In this document: piece after piece, positions 58,547-64,000 of the stretch
How positions within the stretch are numbered: the first letter of the stretch is position 1
Layout of the letters: each line of letters starts with the position of its first letter
Assembly: GCA_039810005.1 (NCBI GenBank)
Contig: JBDHWD010000004.1
Location: 1-64,000, forward strand
From: JAMLIA01 sp039810005
Lineage (GTDB): Bacteria; Chloroflexota; Chloroflexia; Thermomicrobiales; CFX8
DNA: 64,000 nt
Reading direction: 5' to 3'
Notes under the pieces: model-generated
What the model saw: the letters and a program-made list of their open reading frames with translations, nothing else
What the model was told of the DNA's origin: nothing
Databases searched by the model: none
Position numbers and translations under genes: made by a program

Positions 58547-59962
58547 TCAGGCCTGCTGTGGCGGGAAGCGTCCGCTGCGCTCAGATCGCGCCAGCAGGTT
58601 GTTGCGCTCCAGCAGTGCCCGCGTCTCGTCCTCGCTCATGCGCTCGACCGGCCAGTCTTCGGCGTTGGCGACGGCCAGCGCGACGCGCGCTACCAGCGCG
58701 GCTGACATTTGCAGGCCACGCAGGTGGATCTTGTCGAACGTGTCGGCCTCGGTATGGCCCCAGCCGCGTCCGATCATACCGGCGGTCGAATCGCGCGAGT
58801 TGAGCGTGCCGTTCGGGATGCCCCGCAGCGCGAACGGGAAGTGGTCGGAGTGCGAATTCAGCTGATCCTGAATCGTGAACGGGTAGGCACTGTCCTTCGA
58901 GAACTTCTCGAACCAGGAGCGCAGTGCCGGCCAGCCGGAGAGCGTGATCTGCTCCTGTCCGCCCTGACCACGGCCAGCGCCGTCGAGGTTCAGCACGAAG
59001 CGGTAGGTGTCGGGATCGGTCACCTTGGCATGGTGGGCAGCACCGAGCAGGCCGACTTCTTCCGAACCGAAGCAGATCACCCGGATGGTGCGCTTGATCT
59101 TGCCGGCATGCGGGGCCAGCACGCGTCCCGCTTCAAGGCCAGTCACGGTCCCGGCACCGTCATCGCCAGCGGCCTGTGAGATGTCATGACCGTCATAGTG
59201 TCCACCGATGAGAACGACCTCGTCGGGGAACTCGCTACCGACGATCTCACCGATGACGTTCTGGCTGGTGCTCTCGAAGGTGCGGTTTTCCAGCTTGAGA
59301 TGGACCTTGCCCTTACCATCGCTGCGCTCGATCAGGCGCAGGATCATTGAGCCGGCCTCCAGCGAGACGCCGACTGCCGGGATCGGGGCTTCGCGATCGG
59401 CAGCGGAATCGCCAGACGGGTTGCGGCCAGTGATCGACCCGGTGATGCGGAGCATGCCCGGGTTCTGGTTGACGTAAATGTAGCCAGCCGCGCCGCGCTC
59501 GACTGCCCAACCATACTTGTCCGTTCGATGGCTGCCGCGCTCGCCCGGCCTGTTCGTCTCAGCAGCGGAAATGACAATCTTGCCGCGCACCTGGTCGGCC
59601 AGCCGCTCGAAATCGGCCAGCTCGCCGTCGCCGACATCAAGCAGTTCGGCAGTCAGGTCGGCGGCAGGGCAGTAGGGCAGTGACACGCAGGAGAACGAAC
59701 GCTCGACCGGCTCGATAAGGGTGAGCTCGGCTGAGCCGCGATCCCAGCCGGCCATGCTGAATTCTTCCAGCCGGACGTTTTGCAGCCCGTACTCTTCCAT
59801 CTTCTTCTTGAGAAATTCAGCGCCCTGCTTCTCGGACTCTGAACCGCCGTAGCGGTGTCCGATGTCGTCGCAGAGCTCGCGCAAAACCTGATACGGCTCG
59901 TCGGTCGTCCAGATGTCGCCAAGAATCGCGCGCTCTATGGCGCGGCGGTCGTCATCTACCAT
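58547..59962 (-). CDS. M28-family zinc aminopeptidase/carboxypeptidase-type protein with PA domain
   Basis: The protein has 471 residues. A PA-domain-like insert lies at about 115-220 (GKIVISAAE, KYGWAVERGAAGYIYVNQNP). The M28 core has GGHYDGHD (zinc His and Asp), GDDGAGT (bridging Asp), GSEEVGLLGA (Glu pair) and HSDHFPFALRGIP (final His). No signal peptide is visible from ATG 59962, which has AGGAGG upstream, so it seems cytosolic. Family members release amino acids from peptides. A hairpin terminator candidate follows the stop. Confidence 0.9.
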   Translation of the reverse strand: MVDDDRRAIERAILGDIWTTDEPYQVLRELCDDIGHRYGGSESEKQGAEFLKKKMEEYGLQNVRLEEFSMAGWDRGSAELTLIEPVERSFSCVSLPYCPAADLTAELLDVGDGELADFERLADQVRGKIVISAAETNRPGERGSHRTDKYGWAVERGAAGYIYVNQNPGMLRITGSITGRNPSGDSAADREAPIPAVGVSLEAGSMILRLIERSDGKGKVHLKLENRTFESTSQNVIGEIVGSEFPDEVVLIGGHYDGHDISQAAGDDGAGTVTGLEAGRVLAPHAGKIKRTIRVICFGSEEVGLLGAAHHAKVTDPDTYRFVLNLDGAGRGQGGQEQITLSGWPALRSWFEKFSKDSAYPFTIQDQLNSHSDHFPFALRGIPNGTLNSRDSTAGMIGRGWGHTEADTFDKIHLRGLQMSAALVARVALAVANAEDWPVERMSEDETRALLERNNLLARSERSGRFPPQQA

Positions 59963-60086
59963 GCGTCCTCCTCCGACTCGTACCTGACGGCCACGCCGGC
60001 CGATTTCGGTCTGTGACCGGCGGGCGCATCATAGCACTGCCCGATTTGTTGACCAGATTGTCAGACGAGAACCGGTTCTGCGAAAG

Positions 60087-61430
60087 CTAACCGGCGCCGT
60101 GGATGTCGTCGGTTGCGCGCTGGATGATCGCCAGGACGATGTCAGGCGAGGGCGGTTCAGGGGCTGTCACGATAACGACGTTCATGATCGCGCCGGTTTG
60201 CGTTACTGATAGTGCGCCATAGCGCTCGTCGCCGTCGCGGTTCGCGTGGAATTGCACGGTGACGCCTTCCGCCGCGCCAACGGACGGTTGCGGTTGATCG
60301 AGCGTGTAGACAACGCCGTCGGCATCGACCCACTCGCCGCAGGTGAGCGCCGCAGCCGCCCCTTCCATTGCCGGCTGCAACTCGCTCGATGGCAGGGCAA
60401 TCAACCGCTGACGCACCATCCAGCCGGTGTCCGCCTGCTCGAAGATAGCAAAGCTATCGCCCAGCGGTGCGCCGGCAGCACCGAACAGCGGACTGCCGCA
60501 ATAGGCCGCGAAGGCAGGATCGGGGTTCGGACCAGACGCGCGCTTGAGCCAGCCAGGCCCGATGTCGTCAGCGTGCAGCATCATACCGACGAGCGCGGCC
60601 TGCACGGCGGGGTCGATCGTCGCAGCAGCCAGCCGCTGCGGGTCCAGCAGCGCGACCGCGGCATTGACAACATCAGGGGACTCATTGATGGCTGCCTCGT
60701 CGTCGCTGACGATCGCCATCTGAGCGATGATGCCTCCCCGACGAATGAGGTACCAGCGGCCATGCAGGCGGCTGCTTGCATCGGCCATGATCGAGAAATC
60801 TGCCACGATTGATTCATCGCCAAAGTCGGATTCCTCGAACGGCGACAGCTCGATACGGGAGCCATCGCCATCGGTCCAGTCACGACAATCGAGCGACTCC
60901 CGTGCCCAGGTCATTGCCGCGATAGCGTCCGGGTCGCGATAGGCGGTCAGTTCCTGAATGACCGACAGCGATGGGGAGTCCAGGCGCTGGTATTCGGTTT
61001 CGACAGCGCCGAGCTTCTGTGGCGCTCCGGGGAACGGCTCAATGCCGCAGAGCAGGGAGCCGGTCGGGCGGTCGCGCAGTGGATTCGCGGAGACGATCTC
61101 CCAGCCGGAGGGCAGGCTGCCTTCGACCGGGAGCATTGCCAGCAACGCGCTCTCGATTGCGCTGGGCGGGACGACGGCAGTGGGGGTTGGCGATGGTCGC
61201 GGTGTAGGGGTTGACATCGGGATCTGCGTCGGCGTGACCGTGGCGGTCGGCTCGACGGTCGCGACGATCGGCGTTTCCTGTGTCTCAACAGTTTCGGGCA
61301 CTGTCGGAACGATCGGCGCAGGAGATTCGACGATTGCGGGTGTGGCATCGCGGCGACTCGGACCCGAGCAGGCGACAATCACGCCGAGAAGAATCAATGC
61401 AATCGAGAGTCGTATCGCCGTGCTATACAC
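60087..61430 (-). CDS. Lipoprotein of unknown function
   Basis: I do not recognise a family. The 447-residue protein has a signal peptide and lipobox (LGVIVAC) with C21, then a Pro/Thr/Val-rich linker (about 25-95, many TPT, VEP repeats) and a globular region with several cysteines: C128 or so in LLCGIEPF, CRDWTDG, AYCGSPLF and LTCGEWVDADG. The CxxW-like elements repeat twice (CRDW...DG and CGEWVDADG), suggesting two related halves. The start is GTG 61430 with GGGAG about 6 bases before it. It is flanked by the M28 peptidase and hemW on the same strand but not clearly in an operon. Confidence 0.7.
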   Translation of the reverse strand: MYSTAIRLSIALILLGVIVACSGPSRRDATPAIVESPAPIVPTVPETVETQETPIVATVEPTATVTPTQIPMSTPTPRPSPTPTAVVPPSAIESALLAMLPVEGSLPSGWEIVSANPLRDRPTGSLLCGIEPFPGAPQKLGAVETEYQRLDSPSLSVIQELTAYRDPDAIAAMTWARESLDCRDWTDGDGSRIELSPFEESDFGDESIVADFSIMADASSRLHGRWYLIRRGGIIAQMAIVSDDEAAINESPDVVNAAVALLDPQRLAAATIDPAVQAALVGMMLHADDIGPGWLKRASGPNPDPAFAAYCGSPLFGAAGAPLGDSFAIFEQADTGWMVRQRLIALPSSELQPAMEGAAAALTCGEWVDADGVVYTLDQPQPSVGAAEGVTVQFHANRDGDERYGALSVTQTGAIMNVVIVTAPEPPSPDIVLAIIQRATDDIHGAG

Positions 61431-61479
61431 CTGCCGCTCCCGCTATGGATGAATCGATGCTGTGATGGTAGCAGGATCG

Positions 61480-62661
61480 CTAGGAGAGGAACGCCGCGCA
61501 AACCTCGTTCGCAACCAGAACGCCGCGCGGAGTCAGACGCAAGCGCTGCGCCTGCCACTCGACGAGACCGATATCCAGCAGCCGTGCAACCTCTTCCGCG
61601 TAGCGCTCGCTGATACCGACACCATGACGGGCCCGGACGTCTGCGTCTGACACGCCATCACGCAGTAAGCGCATGCCGAGCATCATCGTCTCGCTCAGCG
61701 CGGTAGCGTCGTCAATCGTCTCGCGCGTCGCGACTGGCAGATCACCGGCGGCGAGCGCGGCGATGTAGCGGTCGGGCAGCAAGTGATTGCTGTGGCGCTC
61801 GCCACCCGACGTACCGAACGCTCCTGCACCGATGCCCAGATACGGGCCGTTCTGCCAGTACAGCTGGTTGTGGCGTGAGCGGTACTGCGGCTCACGGGCC
61901 CAGTTCGAGATCTCGTAATGCTCCCAGCCCGCGTTGCCAAGCACCTCTGCGGCACGATCGTAGCGATCGGCGACGACATCGTCGTCCAGCGGTCGCAGGA
62001 TGCCGCGCTTCACCGCCATCTGCATCGGCGTTCCCGGCTCGACAATGAGCGCGTAGAGCGAAACATGCTCCGGCGACCAGTCGAGAATCGTCTGCAGATC
62101 GTGCTCCCAATCCTCGGCCGACTGGCCCGGCCAGCCGTAGATGAAATCGAGACTGACATTCTCGAAGCCTGCCTGCCGGGCGAGGGTGAGCGACGTCGTT
62201 GCTGTCATGGCGGTGTGGCCGCGCCCGAGGACGCGAAGACCAGCCCGCTGCTGCGACTGGATGCCGATCGAGAGTCGGTTGACTCCAGCAGCCCGGTAGC
62301 CGGTAAGCATCTCAAGATCGAGCGTCTCCGGGTTGGCTTCCATCGACACTTCGGCGTCAGGACGCAGCCCGAACGATTCGCGCGCCGCAGCGATGATCTG
62401 CGCGATTTGCGCCGGGGCCAGCAGCGACGGCGTGCCGCCGCCGAAATAGAGCGTCGGCGCTCCGGTCGTTTCTCCCTCGCGGAGACGCATCTCGCGCACA
62501 ACGGCGTCAACGTAAGCCGGGATGCGATCTTCCTGCCCGGCGTAGGTATTGAAGTCGCAGTACGGGCAGATGTGTCGACAGAACGGCACATGCACATAGA
62601 TACCAGCCGATACACCGGCGGGCAATGGAACGGGCAGCGTAGAAACCAGAGCGTCAGACAT
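61480..62661 (-). CDS. hemW: HemW-type radical SAM heme chaperone (oxygen-independent coproporphyrinogen oxidase-like)
   Basis: This radical SAM protein of 393 residues has the iron-sulfur motif CRHICPYC (C28, C32, C35) after VHVPF, then FGGGTPSLL and the LSIGIQSQ segment. The C-terminal part has HYEISNWAREP and HNQLYWQNGPYLGIGAGA, the HemW/HemN_C signature. HemW lacks the extra cysteine of true HemN and is thought to insert heme into respiratory proteins; earlier annotation as HemN-like is common. ATG 62661 is used because the family sequence starts shortly after. It follows the DUF4129 gene by 25 bases on the same strand. Confidence 0.92.
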   Translation of the reverse strand: MSDALVSTLPVPLPAGVSAGIYVHVPFCRHICPYCDFNTYAGQEDRIPAYVDAVVREMRLREGETTGAPTLYFGGGTPSLLAPAQIAQIIAAARESFGLRPDAEVSMEANPETLDLEMLTGYRAAGVNRLSIGIQSQQRAGLRVLGRGHTAMTATTSLTLARQAGFENVSLDFIYGWPGQSAEDWEHDLQTILDWSPEHVSLYALIVEPGTPMQMAVKRGILRPLDDDVVADRYDRAAEVLGNAGWEHYEISNWAREPQYRSRHNQLYWQNGPYLGIGAGAFGTSGGERHSNHLLPDRYIAALAAGDLPVATRETIDDATALSETMMLGMRLLRDGVSDADVRARHGVGISERYAEEVARLLDIGLVEWQAQRLRLTPRGVLVANEVCAAFLS

Positions 62662-62686
62662 GGTGGGGGTTGCTCTTCTCAGCAGA

Positions 62687-64000
62687 TCAGTCAGAACTTC
62701 GCCCGCCGCGCTCGATCTCCTGCCAGGCGCGCGCGGCATCTTCCGCGTCGGCGGCGGTGGCCGGCTCACCGCTATAGCGCGCGTCCCGGTAGCGATCGGT
62801 GATCGAACGCACGGCGGAATCGCCGTTGGGCACGGATAATCGGCCAGTCACACCGGGGCGGTACTCGTCGGCCGTCTCGGCAGGGCGGCGGCCACGTCCG
62901 AGATCAGCGCCACGGCGCTGCAAACGCTGATACGTCTCGCGAATCGCCACGGTGTACCGCCAGCGCGGATCGTCGCGCAACTCCGCCAGCGGATCGACGA
63001 CGACTGGTTGCTCGCGCTGAAACAGCGACCGGAAGCGATTGGCCAGCGACCCCAGCATATCGTCCCAGTCCATGATCGACTCGCGCTCTTCGTCGGTCGG
63101 TTGGCGTTCACGACGGCGACGACGGAACACGAACTTGGTCAGGACAGCGAAAATCGCCAGGAGAATCAGCGCCGCGACGAGGTAGCGAATCGCGTCTGGT
63201 ACATCGACAGCACGCTGTGTGAGCTGGTCGAACTGGCTATTGTCTTCCATGGGCGCGGGCGTTGAGACTGTGCGGGAAATCGGTTCGCGAGTGCCAATCA
63301 GCCAGACAAGCGGGGTGAGGATGATGTAGGCCAGCACGGCCATGATCAGGATAACCGCCTCAAAGATGAAATTGAGCAGGAAGAGGAGCGGCGAAAGCAT
63401 CCAGAGAACCGTGTCGAGGAACTGCCGCGAGAAGATGCCTGCGCCGATGATCGCCAGCGCGAGCACGGTCAGGATCGGCGCAGCGAACGTCGCCAGCCAG
63501 CGCGGGCCAAGCGGCGAACTCGTTCGGAAGCCCTCAAGCTTGAGCCGGGCAAAACCGATCGCACCCAGGGCGCAGACATAGAACGCGATCGTCGCAACGC
63601 TGAGGCGCTGATGCACCTGATCTGTCGGGCTGGTCGCTGCCAGCACAATGACGATCAGCAACGCCAGGATGGCGCTGCCAACCCGCAACATCAAGTAGGC
63701 ACTATCGACAGCCGGGAGGTCACGGGTTCGTCCGCGCCACCAGGCATAGGCGACGAGGGCGACGAGGCCCCAGACCGGCCGAACCGAATCGGTGCCGAGC
63801 AACGCGAAGGCGCGTACGGTCTGGCGCAGCCAGCTGAAATCCCAGAGCGCGATGTTGGGGAACGCGCCGGCCTTGAGCGCGACGAGCAGCGTCACGACGA
63901 TGCCGGCGCCCATGATGGCCTCGTATTGCCCACCCCAGACGCGCCATTCGTCCAGGGCGCGGGGGATGATGTGGGCAGTGAGCATCACGAAGCCGACGAT
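62687..64000 (-). CDS. DUF4129-containing membrane protein (5' end outside window)
   Basis: The reading frame is still open at the right window edge, so the N-terminus is missing; a GTG at 63988 is the first internal start. The visible ~437 residues have about seven membrane helices, an external loop with a conserved Pro, and a C-terminal cytoplasmic domain with RWRYTVAIRETYQRLQRRGADLGRGRRPAETADEYRPGV, the DUF4129 signature. Proteins with this domain often occur with transglutaminase-like genes, where they may control peptidoglycan or protein crosslinking; the role is uncertain. The hemW gene follows downstream by 25 bases. Confidence 0.8.
   Translation of the reverse strand: MVGFVMLTAHIIPRALDEWRVWGGQYEAIMGAGIVVTLLVALKAGAFPNIALWDFSWLRQTVRAFALLGTDSVRPVWGLVALVAYAWWRGRTRDLPAVDSAYLMLRVGSAILALLIVIVLAATSPTDQVHQRLSVATIAFYVCALGAIGFARLKLEGFRTSSPLGPRWLATFAAPILTVLALAIIGAGIFSRQFLDTVLWMLSPLLFLLNFIFEAVILIMAVLAYIILTPLVWLIGTREPISRTVSTPAPMEDNSQFDQLTQRAVDVPDAIRYLVAALILLAIFAVLTKFVFRRRRRERQPTDEERESIMDWDDMLGSLANRFRSLFQREQPVVVDPLAELRDDPRWRYTVAIRETYQRLQRRGADLGRGRRPAETADEYRPGVTGRLSVPNGDSAVRSITDRYRDARYSGEPATAADAEDAARAWQEIERGGRSSD

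Noticed and set aside
1..64000. CRISPR arrays, tRNA genes, transposase or phage genes
   Set aside because: No regularly spaced direct repeats, cloverleaf-type sequences with CCA or T-arm patterns, or transposase/integrase motifs were seen by reading both strands; a dedicated scan could still find a missed tRNA.

Overview
The window is about 64 kb of GC-rich (mid-60s % by eye) bacterial chromosome, densely coding, with genes in short directons on both strands. I see no tRNA, rRNA, CRISPR array, transposase or phage gene. The gene set (YfhO-type membrane protein, fused transaldolase/phosphoglucose isomerase, OpcA, an F420-type deazaflavin reductase, a DUF3090 protein, MutL with the endonuclease motif, several lipoprotein or Tat-exported solute-binding proteins) suggests a high-GC Chloroflexota of the Thermomicrobia/Sphaerobacter type. 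This is inference from gene content, not from a marker gene.

Layout. 1-4.1 kb: start of a sarcosine/N-methylamino-acid oxidase gene (cut by the window edge), then a peptide-type ABC importer (binding lipoprotein and two permeases, no ATPase). 4.3-6.4 kb: pdxS-pdxT for pyridoxal phosphate and a convergent F420-type reductase. 6.4-9.2 kb: a small ORF, a receiver-only response regulator, RNase Z and a class II aldolase. 9.2-15.2 kb: a leftward cluster of two paralogous exported clan-A glycosidase-like proteins around a YfhO-type membrane protein, preceded by a 188-bp inverted-repeat element. 15.2-21.9 kb: M20 peptidase-panE-panB operon, DUF3090 protein, gamma-glutamyltransferase with a START-like gene, and a 2-keto-4-pentenoate hydratase-like gene. 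22.3-27.7 kb: mutS-mutL and an M24 peptidase. 27.9-31.7 kb: a second ATPase-less peptide importer. 31.7-37.7 kb: an Asp-box beta-propeller protein, a Tat-exported amidase and a GNAT protein.

37.7-47.0 kb is a leftward central-carbon block: fur - gluconokinase - transaldolase/PGI fusion - gnd - zwf - opcA - pgl, that is the complete oxidative pentose phosphate branch plus gluconate entry. 47-50.3 kb: OmpR-type regulator, Cds1-like PLP enzyme, sigma-70-like factor, DUF309 protein. 50.5-54.6 kb: MFS transporter, an agmatinase-family enzyme with an atypical FDRHSD metal motif (candidate guanidine hydrolase), and a secreted protein carrying the same repeat module as the glycosidase at 9.3-11.0 kb. 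54.8-64 kb: two membrane proteins, a winged-helix regulator divergent from an EamA transporter that looks leaderless, a UbiX/Dfp-like flavoprotein, an M28 peptidase, a lipoprotein, HemW and a DUF4129 membrane protein cut by the right edge.

Functionally the window leans towards scavenging peptides and amides (two peptide importers, M20, M24 and M28 peptidases, gamma-glutamyltransferase, amidase, ureohydrolase, cysteine desulfhydrase-like enzyme, amino-acid oxidase), beside NADPH-generating sugar metabolism and a surface/secreted glycan-type cluster. The least explained items are the shared secreted repeat module, the YfhO/glycosidase cluster, the FDRHSD ureohydrolase and the 188-bp inverted-repeat element.
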